A DNA stretch of 64,000 nucleotides, from NCBI RefSeq assembly GCF_030063185.1, contig NZ_JASISP010000022.1:1-64000 (forward strand). The letters are read 5' to 3'. Positions 28,500 through 36,922 of this stretch are shown piece after piece. The translations under genes were made by a program, and so were the position numbers. The notes beneath the pieces were generated by a model. That model made no database searches. It was not told the origin of the DNA and saw nothing but the letters and a program-made list of their open reading frames with translations. Within the stretch, counting starts at the first letter, position 1. Every line of letters starts with the position of its first letter. This DNA is from Arthrobacter sp. H35-D1. GTDB lineage: Bacteria; Actinomycetota; Actinomycetes; Actinomycetales; Micrococcaceae.

Positions 28500-29444
28500 A
28501 TGACCAGTCCGGAACGAGAACCCAGCGCCGCAAGCCCGCCCGGGGACGACCCAATCGCCAGCAGGCCAACTGTCAGCAGCGCCGACGTCGTACTGTTCCG
28601 GGCGGCCTGCATCTTGTCCGTGGTCGGCATGCTCGCGACCATTTTGGCCAGCGCGGTGTTCGCTCGCCGTTTCTGGTTGCGGCGGGCTGCCACGCACGCC
28701 GGGATCAAAGTCCTGCGGTGGATCGCGGTGGTGGCGTTTTCGGCAGTGCTGGCCATGGTTCTGTGGCTTGTCCCGTCCTCCGCGACGGAGCCGTCACTTG
28801 CAGCCATGGCCTCCGATGCTCAGGTTACTGTTACTGAGACATCGGATCAGATCGTCTTGGCACCGTCCGGGACACCTAGCTCGGTGGGGGTGTTTTTTCA
28901 GCCCGGAGCCCGCGTTGATGCCCGCGCTTATGTATCAACCCTCCGTCCGCTGGCCGAAGACGGCCACACCGTGGTCATCCCCAAACAGCCGTTCGGCATC
29001 GCCTTTCTTTCCACCGGTGCCTACAACACGGCACGAGCAGACCACTGCCCGGTTAATCGGTGGGTGGTGGGCGGCCATTCGCTGGGAGGAACCGTTGCAG
29101 CGATCGACGCACAATCATTTGCCACGGCATCTAGCGACGCCGTGGTGGGCCTACTGCTTTATGCTTCCTATCCGGCAACCGACATGAGCACGCTAACGGC
29201 GAAGGTACTCTCCATATCCGGCTCCAATGACAGATTGGCAACGCCGGAAAAGATTGCTGAATCGAAAACCATGCTGCCGGCCGGCACCACCTACAAGGTG
29301 ATTGAAGGTGGAGTCCATGCAGATTTCGGCGACTACGGACCCCAAACCGGCGACGGGCAGCCGTCCATCAGCCCTGATGCTGCCCGCACGGAAATCACCG
29401 GCGCAACCCTGGAATTCGTGAATTCCTTAGGGCCGGTGTTGTGA
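28500..29444 (+). CDS. Membrane-anchored alpha/beta hydrolase
   Basis: A 314-residue protein with two N-terminal membrane helices (residues about 30-53 and 70-92), then an extracytoplasmic alpha/beta-hydrolase domain. The catalytic triad is visible: Ser194 in GGHSLGG, Asp244 in SGSNDR and His273 in EGGVHADF. The frame is open upstream to a TTG at 28452; ATG 28500 is preferred because GGAAA precedes it, though weakly. Related actinobacterial proteins are annotated only as alpha/beta hydrolases; the substrate is unknown. Confidence 0.75.
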   Translation: MTSPEREPSAASPPGDDPIASRPTVSSADVVLFRAACILSVVGMLATILASAVFARRFWLRRAATHAGIKVLRWIAVVAFSAVLAMVLWLVPSSATEPSLAAMASDAQVTVTETSDQIVLAPSGTPSSVGVFFQPGARVDARAYVSTLRPLAEDGHTVVIPKQPFGIAFLSTGAYNTARADHCPVNRWVVGGHSLGGTVAAIDAQSFATASSDAVVGLLLYASYPATDMSTLTAKVLSISGSNDRLATPEKIAESKTMLPAGTTYKVIEGGVHADFGDYGPQTGDGQPSISPDAARTEITGATLEFVNSLGPVL

Positions 29445-29606
29445 AGCAAATTAGCTAGCGGCCAGTTTAACTGACAGAGCATCTCGGACTCCGGTTTAAG
29501 CGCTTGGCCCAGCGGAGTCCCCGGACGGGAGAGAATGGTGAAACAATCCGGGGACAACCTGGCAGCCCTTTGGTGTCCGAACTTGTTAAGCGCGGTGTGC
29601 GCCCAG

Positions 29607-29822
29607 TTACTTCTTCTCTTCGAGCTTCAGTGCAATTCCCACAGCGAAAAAGGTGGGCGCCCAGTGGCCAATGAAGATGCCCCAACGGTCCGACTGGGCT
29701 TTGGAGTGATTTTTCTTGCCGCGGCTGATCAGCCACGAGACCAGAGATAGCGCTATCGAGGCGAAACCGCCTACGTACGCGTACTCGCTCTTGATGCCTG
29801 CGTTATGCAATTGCTCAATCAT
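29607..29822 (-). CDS. Small membrane protein (71 aa)
   Basis: Two predicted membrane helices, YVGGFASIALSLVSWLI (residues about 17-33) and WGIFIGHWAPTFFAVGIAL (about 47-65), are joined by a basic loop RGKKNHSKAQSDR, and the protein ends in LEEKK. AAGAG lies before ATG 29822. Small proteins of this look are common in Arthrobacter genomes and carry no assigned function. Confidence 0.7.
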   Translation of the reverse strand: MIEQLHNAGIKSEYAYVGGFASIALSLVSWLISRGKKNHSKAQSDRWGIFIGHWAPTFFAVGIALKLEEKK

Positions 29823-29899
29823 GGGAACTCTTTTCCGTAGATGCGAATCACTTCCGACAGTCAGACTCTTTCACAGCTTTTGCCGAATCGAAAGGGTCT

Positions 29900-30103
29900 T
29901 TGACCCTTGGTGGCGAAACTGCGGTCTGCCACGGTCCGGGATACTGCCTAGGTCATGGCCCGGCAGGCGGCCGCCACGGAAGCTATTCGGTGTTGGCCCT
30001 TCACTTGACGAAGGAGGGTCCTCAGTTCATCCTTGGATGTGCCCATCACGTGATCGGCACTGTGCCAGTGGTCGAAGAAGAGTCAGGCTTTCAATGGATG
30101 TGA
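29900..30103 (+). CDS. Doubtful small ORF ahead of the FUSC gene
   Basis: A 67-codon frame from TTG 29900 with AAAGGG just before it; it ends four bases upstream of the FUSC start. The later half (SVLALHLTKEGPQFILGCAH) looks protein-like, the first half is rich in Gly and His and does not. It could be a leader peptide or chance. Confidence 0.25.
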   Translation: MTLGGETAVCHGPGYCLGHGPAGGRHGSYSVLALHLTKEGPQFILGCAHHVIGTVPVVEEESGFQWM

Positions 30104-30107
30104 CGCA

Positions 30108-31208
30108 GTGGAATCCCTGAAAATGTGGGCGAAGTCCACGGTCAACGGGCAACGGGTGCTCTTGGCGATCAAGGCTGCCTTGGCGGTGGGCATTGCGTGG
30201 TTTTTGGCACCACATATGCCCGGAGTGACCGAAAAGTATCCGTATTATGCGCCTTTGGGCGCGTTGGTCAGTATGTATCCCACGTTCATGGGCTCAGTGC
30301 GGACCAGTTTCCAGACACTGCTGGGTGTCTTGTTGGGGATTGCCGTGGCAGCTGGTGTGCTGTTGCTTGGCGACCCCAACATCCTCACCATCTCCCTTGC
30401 CGTGGGACTAGGCGTGCTGCTCTCAAGCTCCCCCCGCCTTGGACCTGGCCGCGAGTATGTGCCGGTGGCCACGTTGATGGTGCTCATTATTGACGGCCAT
30501 ACCGGAGTGGACGCGTTTTCCCTTGGGTATGCCGTACAAATGGGGATGGGCGTGCTGGTGGGTCTTACTGTCAATGTGACAATTTTCCCGCCCTTAAAGT
30601 TGGAGGATGCCCGAGTTGGAATTTCGCGTGGGCGGCGCGTTCTCGTAGACCAACTTGAGGACGTGGCCGCGGCACTGGTTGAACAATGGCCTCCTGAGCG
30701 TGATGCGTGGGCCGCCACGGGACACATATTGGAGAACTCCGTCGGCGAGATCCGTGCCGCCGTGTATGAAGCCAAGGAAAGCCATCAAGCCAATCCACGC
30801 GGTCTGCTGAAGTCACGGCATCGCGTTGTCAGTGAAGGGTTCGAGGACCTTGCCGTTTTGGAGATCGTCACCTTTCATATCCGGGACCTTTCGGAAGTTC
30901 TGGTGGCTGCCATCTGGGAGGGATCGTTGGATCTGGCCCTCGATGTCGAGTTGCGTGAGCCGTTGAGTGGCTGCCTCAAGGCGACCGCAAAAGTGGTGCG
31001 CGACTGGGATGAAAACCACGAGACGGTGGAGGCCCTGGCTGCCGCCCAGGAGAGCATGGGCGTCTTCACGGCTGCCGTGGCTGCCCGAGAAGGCTACGAC
31101 GTCCCGTCGCTGGCTCCAGGCGTGGCGGTGGCGCTGGATCTGCAGCGTATTCTTGCTGCTCTCCAGCACCGGTTGGCGCCCGTAGCGCCCAGCGAAACCG
31201 AAGTATGA
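30108..31208 (+). CDS. FUSC/aromatic acid exporter-like membrane protein
   Basis: A 366-residue protein with about six membrane segments in the N-terminal half (AIKAALAVGIAWFLAP, LGVLLGIAVAAGVLLLG, GMGVLVGLTVNVTIFPPLKL) and a long helical cytoplasmic C-terminal half. This layout matches the ArAE/FUSC (DUF939) family, thought to export aromatic acids or other small anions. Start is GTG 30108 or ATG 30123; neither has a strong ribosome site. A clear terminator follows at 31296-31330. Confidence 0.75.
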   Translation: MESLKMWAKSTVNGQRVLLAIKAALAVGIAWFLAPHMPGVTEKYPYYAPLGALVSMYPTFMGSVRTSFQTLLGVLLGIAVAAGVLLLGDPNILTISLAVGLGVLLSSSPRLGPGREYVPVATLMVLIIDGHTGVDAFSLGYAVQMGMGVLVGLTVNVTIFPPLKLEDARVGISRGRRVLVDQLEDVAAALVEQWPPERDAWAATGHILENSVGEIRAAVYEAKESHQANPRGLLKSRHRVVSEGFEDLAVLEIVTFHIRDLSEVLVAAIWEGSLDLALDVELREPLSGCLKATAKVVRDWDENHETVEALAAAQESMGVFTAAVAAREGYDVPSLAPGVAVALDLQRILAALQHRLAPVAPSETEV

Positions 31209-31295
31209 AGCGGACTTGGCTCAGGCTCTGCGGCCTGATCGCCGAGCTGACCGAAGAAGCATGTTCCGGCGGTGGCCCAACGGGCAAAGAGAAAA

Positions 31296-31330
31296 GCTTG
31301 GGATGCAAAGAAATTCTTTGCATCCCAAGC
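31296..31330. terminator. Near-perfect palindromic terminator
   Basis: GCTTGGGATGCAAAGAA at 31296-31312 pairs with TTCTTTGCATCCCAAGC at 31314-31330. CTTTCTT follows on the plus strand and the complement of GAGAAAA follows on the minus strand, so it can serve the convergent FUSC and 27-residue protein genes in both directions. Confidence 0.85.
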
Positions 31331-31391
31331 CTTTCTTGGAGAGGCTCCGACCAGTGCCGGGGGCTCTCCGCAACTCCTGGGAAGAGGCGTC

Positions 31392-31475
31392 CTAGATTGC
31401 TGAAACGATCCAGATGATCAAGGCAATGGCTACAAGGACTCCTACGATGGTCCAAATAAGGCTGCTACCGCGCAT
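31392..31475 (-). CDS. 27-residue single-helix membrane protein
   Basis: ATG 31475 begins MRGSSLIWTIVGVLVAIALI, continuing IWIVSAI to TAG 31392-31394. One hydrophobic helix fills the whole protein, with an Arg near the N-terminus that would place that end inside. GGAG lies nine bases before the start, and an AT-rich promoter-like segment (TATATT, CATAAT) is 25-40 bases further up. Proteins of this size and composition recur in Arthrobacter relatives without known function. It is too short to be found by usual length cut-offs. Confidence 0.75.
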   Translation of the reverse strand: MRGSSLIWTIVGVLVAIALIIWIVSAI

Positions 31476-31686
31476 GTGAGTTGACTCCTGTTCTTTGTTG
31501 TTGCATCTCATTATGAATATAAGAGAAGAAGCTTAGCATAGCGGCAATGGCGCCAACTATGGGCTAAGCAACGTGCCGCGTGGGAAAATTCAATTCAAGT
31601 TCAGCTCTAGGGAAGCGGGTCGCACGGATTTGGAAGATTCATTTGTCATTGACTGTTGTCACTGGCTCCTGAATGGCTCGATGGCT

Positions 31687-32169
31687 TTAGAGATCCACCT
31701 TTTCGCTTTCTCCGGCATCGATTTGTTCACCTTTTAGGCGGGCTTTGGCCCATTCAAAAGCCATGGTGATCGCTCCGCCGGGGGAATTCCAAAACTGTGC
31801 CCCTGCGGGACGGACACGAATGAGTGCAAGCTCGGGCGAGTCGGGTCCGTCCGGGAAAAACGCGGCAGCAGCTTCGTTCCACAGCTCTCGGGCCTTGGGC
31901 TCACTGACGATCACTGCCGCTGAACCGTGCAGCGAGAGCCATTCCCCCTTGCCGCTGAAGGAAAGATTCACCGCTGCACCAGTACCAATTTCCGCCACTG
32001 GCGAACCAGTGGAGGACGTGAAGAACCACAGCTCCCCACTGTCTTCGGTCTTGATCACGGTCATGGGCCGGCTCAGGAGCGCATCGGTGGCCCCGTTGAC
32101 GGTAAACATGCACACCGGGTTGTCGCCGATGATCTCGAATACTTTTTCGCTGTTGTCGCTCGCAGACAT
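31687..32169 (-). CDS. General stress protein of the pyridoxamine-phosphate-oxidase (PPOX) split-barrel family
   Basis: A 160-residue flavin- or F420-type split barrel. Recognisable parts are PVCMFTVNGATDALLSRPMT, ELWFFTSSTG, and VNLSFSGKGEWLSLHGSA; the C-terminus has LIRVRPAGAQFWNSPGG, typical of the GS26-like general stress group. AAAGGAT eight bases before ATG 32169 decides the start over ATG 32196. It lies 37 bases after dps on the same strand, so a dps-PPOX stress operon is likely. Confidence 0.85.
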   Translation of the reverse strand: MSASDNSEKVFEIIGDNPVCMFTVNGATDALLSRPMTVIKTEDSGELWFFTSSTGSPVAEIGTGAAVNLSFSGKGEWLSLHGSAAVIVSEPKARELWNEAAAAFFPDGPDSPELALIRVRPAGAQFWNSPGGAITMAFEWAKARLKGEQIDAGESEKVDL

Positions 32170-32205
32170 GAGTTCTATCCTTTCGTGGTGATTCAACTGC
32201 CGGGT

Positions 32206-32760
32206 TTACTTGCCTGCTTTGGTACCACTTGGTGTTTTTCCGGTCTCGTGGAGGTTGCCGGCATTATCTTCCAGATGGGCGCGCATGAACCATTGGAACA
32301 GTTCGAGCTGGGCAGTGTGGCCAATGAGCATGTCCTCCGTGATGGGATCCAGTTCTCCTGCAACGGAGATCGCCTCCCGTTGGCTGGAGACCACGCCGTC
32401 GTAGACGGAGTCGAGGGCGGCCAGATGCTCAGCCGTGCCGGCCCTGCCCAACGGATAGTCCTCCCAAGTGCGGGATTCAACCAGCGCTCCGGGCAGGCCG
32501 TTGGGTGAAACGCCCAAGGTGGCCATCCGCTCGGCCGTTTCGTCAATCATGGCCCGGACCAGCTCAATTTGCGGATCCAGCATTTGGTGGACACCAATGA
32601 AATCACGGCCGACCACATTCCAATGTGCGTGCTTGAGCGTCAGTTGAAGATCGTTGAGCGCATGGAGACGGTCCTGCAGGAGATCACCCACTTTGTGGCC
32701 CTCAGACAGCGACAGCCCAGGGACCGTGTATTTGGCGTTTGTTGCGTTCTTGGAAACCAT
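32206..32760 (-). CDS. dps: Dps-family ferritin-like DNA-protection protein
   Basis: A 184-residue Dps protein that stores iron by oxidising Fe(II) with peroxide, usually as a 12-mer that also shields DNA. The inter-subunit ferroxidase residues are all present: His46 (KHAHWNVVG), His58, Asp62, Asp73 and Glu77 (DETAERM). A short Lys-ended C-terminal tail could touch DNA. GAGGAG precedes ATG 32760. The leader GAGATATTCATG is shared with the YtxH-like gene at 36922. Confidence 0.93.
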   Translation of the reverse strand: MVSKNATNAKYTVPGLSLSEGHKVGDLLQDRLHALNDLQLTLKHAHWNVVGRDFIGVHQMLDPQIELVRAMIDETAERMATLGVSPNGLPGALVESRTWEDYPLGRAGTAEHLAALDSVYDGVVSSQREAISVAGELDPITEDMLIGHTAQLELFQWFMRAHLEDNAGNLHETGKTPSGTKAGK

Positions 32761-32909
32761 GAATATCTCCTCACCTGCTTTGACGGATAAACTTCAACGT
32801 TCCGGTGGAACTAAGCACTGCGGACGTTGTGCCGATCATGTTAGCGCAAATTATTTGCAAGATGCCAGACAGTAGCAACAACCGAGCCGCAATTGTCCTT
32901 TCGGCCAAC

Positions 32910-33653
32910 TCAGCGTGGCGCCGCCGATGTACCTGCCGGATCCACACGATCCCCGGGAACATCAAGCGTGGCCAAGAAGCCGGCGAACCCGCCCTCGACC
33001 CGCCCCTGCAGGCGGCCGGATGTACGAACTCGGCAGGCATCGGTGGCCTGGACCACGCTGCCCCGTGCCCGGGCAATCGCCACAAATTCACGATCTTCGT
33101 GCAAACCGATATCAGGGAACCCGCCCAGCGCAGTGAATATATCCGCCCTGAAACCCAAATTTGCGCCGTGCACGTGGGAATGTCCCTCTCGAAGCTCATG
33201 CCAAGCGTGCCATTGCACCAACCGGGAAGGGTCCAGTTCCGCCGGAAAGGGTTCCACTGTTCCCACCAGTACGTCCACGCCAGCCAAAGCCCGAGTATAG
33301 TGGTGTTCCAGCCAATCAACGGGCACAGCACTGTCTGCATCGGTGGTGGCGACCCACAACCGCGATGATGGCACGCCGGCGGCCGACAGTGCGGCGGCGA
33401 TCCCTGCATTACGTGCTGCCCCCACCCTGCCGAACGAGACGGAGCGCACCCGGACTTGGGGGTGACGTGCCAAGAGCTCCGCCGATGTGTCGGTTGAACT
33501 GTCCAATACCACCGTGAGGGAGGTGCGGACGTGCGGAAACTTTAACGTCATGCGGCGCGTGGATTCCTCGAGGGCCGACAGTGACCTTGGCAGCAAAGCA
33601 GCCTCATTCCGGGAAGGAACGACGACGGCGATCTCATCTATGGCCGTGCTCAC
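32910..33653 (-). CDS. Family 2 glycosyltransferase
   Basis: A 247-residue GT-A fold enzyme. The N-terminal strand IAVVVPSRNEAALLPRSLSA and the metal-binding WVATTDADSAVP (DxD) are clear, followed by GANLGFRADIFTALGGFPDI and HEDREFV. No membrane helix. Its ATG overlaps the end of the deacetylase/methyltransferase gene by four bases (ATGA), so the two are translationally coupled. Donor and acceptor are unknown. Confidence 0.85.
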   Translation of the reverse strand: MSTAIDEIAVVVPSRNEAALLPRSLSALEESTRRMTLKFPHVRTSLTVVLDSSTDTSAELLARHPQVRVRSVSFGRVGAARNAGIAAALSAAGVPSSRLWVATTDADSAVPVDWLEHHYTRALAGVDVLVGTVEPFPAELDPSRLVQWHAWHELREGHSHVHGANLGFRADIFTALGGFPDIGLHEDREFVAIARARGSVVQATDACRVRTSGRLQGRVEGGFAGFLATLDVPGDRVDPAGTSAAPR

Positions 33654-35011
33654 GGTTTCTCACGCAACTGAAAAACCTCGAGGCGGAAGTCCTCCTCAAC
33701 GTAGGCGCCCATCGGTGCCAGCTGCTCATTTGCACGGAGCAACCTGTGGACGTCGTCGCCTCCAAGCGGCCATCCAGCAATGGGATGGCGCCAGTGGCAC
33801 GCCACCAGGTGTGCATGCGGCAGCGCAGAAGCAGCCATGCTGGCCACTGCTTCAGACAGTTCTGCGGCCGTAAAGTAGTATCCGGTTTCGGAGAGCACGA
33901 ATAAATCGAAGCGGCCCTGGGGCCAGCCAGCTGGCAGTGTGGCCAGGACAATGTCCACATTGCCTGCCGACGCCACCCTTTTGGTGGCAGTGGCAACAGC
34001 TTCGGCACTGGCATCGACCCCAGTTATTTGATCGCATCGGGGTGCCAGGTCGGCAGTCAACGCCCCTGTGGAGCAGCCGAGTTCCAAGGCTGAGCGGAAC
34101 CGGTCATTCGGCAAGGATCCCAGCAGTAACGCACGCTTGCGCTGCTCGTACCATGAGGACGGGTCCCACGGCTCAGCGCCGTCGGCGTGGATGGAATCGA
34201 ATTGGGTGGCCAACCACGTTGGCGAATTTTCTCCCGAGGGGGTGAAATGGCCAGCCACGTCAATGAATGTTTCAAAGCCGCGGTCGAAATGCGACAACAA
34301 GGCAGGGGACAAGAGTGTTTCGTCACCGACGGCGTCTGAGAGCGGCGCGACTTGACTGGCGTGACTGGATACTGCCGACCCCTTCACATCCTGTTCGGTT
34401 TCATCCATTTCGAACTTGCGCAGCGCAGGCCAGGCCATGTCATTGTGGGTGGGAGATCCCCAGTGCCACCACCAGATGGGGTATTCCAACAGCGTGCTGC
34501 CTGTCGCTGCAGCGGCTTTGGCTGCCGCTATGCCAGCGGCGTCGTGGTCTGTATGCCCATCGGCGGACCATGGCGCCACGATCAAGGTGGAGTGGCCACC
34601 AGGCTGCGCAGCTGCCGTGATTGCTTGCTCCAACGCGAAAAGATGCTCCGCTACTTGTCCGTCTGGCAGGCCCAAAACCATGTGTTGGGAGGCGGGGGCC
34701 AGTGTTTTCAGTGCATTTTCCAGTTCGATGCGACGGACCGCCGCAAGCTGCCCAGGTGTGTGGGTGGGGGAAGCTGGGTGTGAGTTCTCCCCCAAAGTGG
34801 CTACAAGAACCACTATGGGCACGTTGCGACTGGCCGCGCGCTGCAGAAGCCCTGCCGCGCCAAGGGTTTCGTCGTCGGGGTGGGCGGCGACCACCACAAT
34901 CTTCCCCAGCGTGTCCCAGTCGAGATGCAGCAAAGGCATGTCGATAATGCGGGGACTGCTCAACCATTGCGCTTCGGCCGTGGACTCCTGATTGTGAGTG
35001 AAAACTACCAT
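33650..35011 (-). CDS. Fusion of PIG-L-type deacetylase and SAM-dependent methyltransferase
   Basis: A 453-residue two-domain enzyme. Residues about 35-240 are a PIG-L/LmbE deacetylase with the zinc motifs AHPDDETLGAAG and GHTDHDAAG. Residues about 270-450 are a class I methyltransferase with motif I ALELGCSTGALTADLA and GVDASAEAV. PIG-L enzymes remove acetyl groups from N-acetyl-sugars or their conjugates. The gene overlaps its neighbours on both sides (7 bases with the upstream gene, 4 with the downstream), forming a compact operon with an acyl-CoA dehydrogenase-like protein and a GT2. The likely job is building or tailoring an amino-sugar conjugate. Confidence 0.85.
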   Translation of the reverse strand: MVVFTHNQESTAEAQWLSSPRIIDMPLLHLDWDTLGKIVVVAAHPDDETLGAAGLLQRAASRNVPIVVLVATLGENSHPASPTHTPGQLAAVRRIELENALKTLAPASQHMVLGLPDGQVAEHLFALEQAITAAAQPGGHSTLIVAPWSADGHTDHDAAGIAAAKAAAATGSTLLEYPIWWWHWGSPTHNDMAWPALRKFEMDETEQDVKGSAVSSHASQVAPLSDAVGDETLLSPALLSHFDRGFETFIDVAGHFTPSGENSPTWLATQFDSIHADGAEPWDPSSWYEQRKRALLLGSLPNDRFRSALELGCSTGALTADLAPRCDQITGVDASAEAVATATKRVASAGNVDIVLATLPAGWPQGRFDLFVLSETGYYFTAAELSEAVASMAASALPHAHLVACHWRHPIAGWPLGGDDVHRLLRANEQLAPMGAYVEEDFRLEVFQLREKP

Positions 35012-36141
35012 GGAGGCTCTCCAGCTCCCGCCGCCACAGCCGCAGCGAGCACAGCCTTGCCGTGCGCCGCAAGGGAACGTTCGGCATGGTCTTGGCGCAG
35101 GTAGAGCTCAAGATCAGCAACTCGCTGGGCATGTTCCGGTTCGAATACGAGCGGTTCCGGGCCCATGCCGTGGCCCGATAATGAAAGGATGGTCTCCGCC
35201 GTTGAGACGATGGTGGCCCTGACGCGTGCGGCGACGAGCGCAGGCATGTCAGCGCTGGGAGTATCTGAGGTGTCTGCTGCGATTGGGTCGGCTACGGTGG
35301 CCGCGGACTGAAACGCTGCCTTGGCCGACCAAAGCGCTTGATCTGCGCTACCTAAATGCCACAAGGCTATTTGATCCGGTTCACGCGACAGGCAATGTCG
35401 GTGGAGTCTCCGCGCCAGCGCCGTCGCGGCGCCGTGCCAGATGGCAGCCACCCCAACGCCGCCCCAAGCGAACCCAGGGCGTTGCGTGTACCAACCCGGT
35501 CCGCCCACGGCCGTGGCCGGAACATTTACCAGCGAGAGTCCCCGGCTTGGGACAGCTGGCAGACCGAGCGCAGCCCACGGCCGCCCGGTCGTGGCGACTC
35601 CGGGGTGGCGCAAGTCGATCGCGAACAACTGCATTCCAGCCTCGGTCCGTGCTGTGAGGAGGGCATGGCTGAGATCATCCGCAAGGGAACACCAAGGCTT
35701 GAGTCCATCGAGGCTCCAGCCGTCTCCCGCCGGCGTGGCCAGCAACTGCTGGCCGGGCCCCTGTGCTGCAAAGACGCCCCAAGTGGAGTCCGCCGGATAC
35801 GCTCCGGTTTGGCCAGCTTGGTCAAGAATGGCCAAGGCATCCAAATGCGGCTCGATGATCCGAGCAGCCGTGAGGTTTGCGGCACCCAGCGTGGCCAATG
35901 CCTGCCACAGCTGCAAGGTATGCCCCTGCTGGGGGAGCGGTAGTTTACGTCCCAGCCCACGAGCAAGTTCGAGCAGGGCCGGAACGCGCCCGTTGCAGCT
36001 CCTCACCAACTCGTGGAGCTCGTTCAGAAAGACCGTGTGCTCCGGGTCTGCCGCGGTTCCAGTCGCAAGCCGTACACCCATGGATGCCGGAGCGTGGGGG
36101 AGTCCGTTTGCGGTTGTCGGAGGGTGAACCGTAGAGGACAT
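35005..36141 (-). CDS. Acyl-CoA dehydrogenase-like flavoprotein
   Basis: A 378-residue protein of the acyl-CoA dehydrogenase fold: helical N-domain (LWQALATLGAANLTAARIIE), middle beta-domain (WSLDGLKPWCSLADD) and helical C-domain ending LYLRQDHAERSLAAHGKAVL. The substrate-binding sequence and usual catalytic Glu regions are poorly conserved, so it probably acts on something other than a fatty acyl-CoA, like the group of ACAD paralogs found in biosynthetic clusters. It is first in the operon with the PIG-L/methyltransferase and GT2 genes. Confidence 0.75.
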   Translation of the reverse strand: MSSTVHPPTTANGLPHAPASMGVRLATGTAADPEHTVFLNELHELVRSCNGRVPALLELARGLGRKLPLPQQGHTLQLWQALATLGAANLTAARIIEPHLDALAILDQAGQTGAYPADSTWGVFAAQGPGQQLLATPAGDGWSLDGLKPWCSLADDLSHALLTARTEAGMQLFAIDLRHPGVATTGRPWAALGLPAVPSRGLSLVNVPATAVGGPGWYTQRPGFAWGGVGVAAIWHGAATALARRLHRHCLSREPDQIALWHLGSADQALWSAKAAFQSAATVADPIAADTSDTPSADMPALVAARVRATIVSTAETILSLSGHGMGPEPLVFEPEHAQRVADLELYLRQDHAERSLAAHGKAVLAAAVAAGAGEPPW

Positions 36142-36178
36142 TATGCCGCCTTCTGGGGATTATGGGATGGTTCGTGGA

Positions 36179-36484
36179 CTAGGCCCCGGACGCTTCATCG
36201 TTGGGCTCGGAAGAAAACGACTCACGGCCGGAACGCGCCGCTTCTGCGTTGCCCTCTTCCACTGGAGCGTCGGTCGAAGGAGCCTCCAGTGGGTACTCGT
36301 CGCCCTTTTCTGCAGGTTCAGAACTCTCCCCGGATTCGGGACTGGATGAGCTGGAATCTTCCGTCTTCGACGGTGGCATTTCATCCTCCGGCGTCGGAGA
36401 CCCGTAGCCGGATTCGGCCGGGACCGATGCTGGTTCGTTGCTGTTGGCGGGATCGTTGCTTGCTGCATCGTTGTCGTTGCTCAT
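36179..36484 (-). CDS. Small acidic, Ser/Pro/Glu-rich disordered protein
   Basis: A 101-residue protein made almost entirely of Ser, Pro, Glu, Asp, Ala and Gly (for example KTEDSSSSSPESGESSEPAE). No hydrophobic core, Cys or domain is visible, so it should be intrinsically disordered. AAGGAG seven bases before ATG 36484 supports expression. It lies between the ACAD operon and the YtxH-like gene. Such proteins are often osmotic or desiccation-stress associated, but that is only inference. Confidence 0.6.
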   Translation of the reverse strand: MSNDNDAASNDPANSNEPASVPAESGYGSPTPEDEMPPSKTEDSSSSSPESGESSEPAEKGDEYPLEAPSTDAPVEEGNAEAARSGRESFSSEPNDEASGA

Positions 36485-36583
36485 GAAATTCTCCTTGATC
36501 GCTGACGTGCTTGTGGGTGATTTGCCTGTGGGTGGCCTACTTCGCTCATGCGGACGCAGTGTCGGCTGTGTCCTTCTGCCACA

Positions 36584-36922
36584 TCAGCTTGCGGGGCCGG
36601 ATGGGAGGGCGCCGCCTTCGTCGGCCCAATCCTGGCCCAGGTCGTCATTCAACGCCGGGTCCGAGTCCACATCAGAGCGGGCGGGCTTCTGTGCAGAGGT
36701 AGTTGCGTTTCCCCCGGAGACTTTGCTGGCTAGTCGGGCTCCTAAATCTTTAGCTTCGCCCTTGATGGACTCTTCCAAATTCTGCACCGTTTCCTGAACT
36801 GGGTCCGTCTCCCAAACGGCACGGGCATTGTTCTTCAAGCTCTCATAGCCGCGGCGTCCCACCCGGGTGCCGACGACATAGCCAACGGCCAGTCCTGCCA
36901 TGAAGATTAGCTTTGCTTTCAT
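36584..36922 (-). CDS. YtxH-like small membrane-anchored protein
   Basis: A 112-residue protein: one N-terminal helix KAKLIFMAGLAVGYVVGTRV, then a charged amphipathic region (YESLKNNARAVWETDPVQET) and an acidic tail. The glycine-zipper helix followed by RxGRxxYE is characteristic of YtxH-like stress proteins. AAGAG precedes ATG 36922. A sigma-B/sigma-F-like promoter lies upstream. Confidence 0.7.
   Translation of the reverse strand: MKAKLIFMAGLAVGYVVGTRVGRRGYESLKNNARAVWETDPVQETVQNLEESIKGEAKDLGARLASKVSGGNATTSAQKPARSDVDSDPALNDDLGQDWADEGGALPSGPAS

Noticed and set aside
29493-29520. Stem GGACTCCG/CGGAGTCC considered as part of a tRNA
   Set aside because: No anticodon arm, T arm or CCA-end pattern; at most a weak hairpin after the hydrolase gene.
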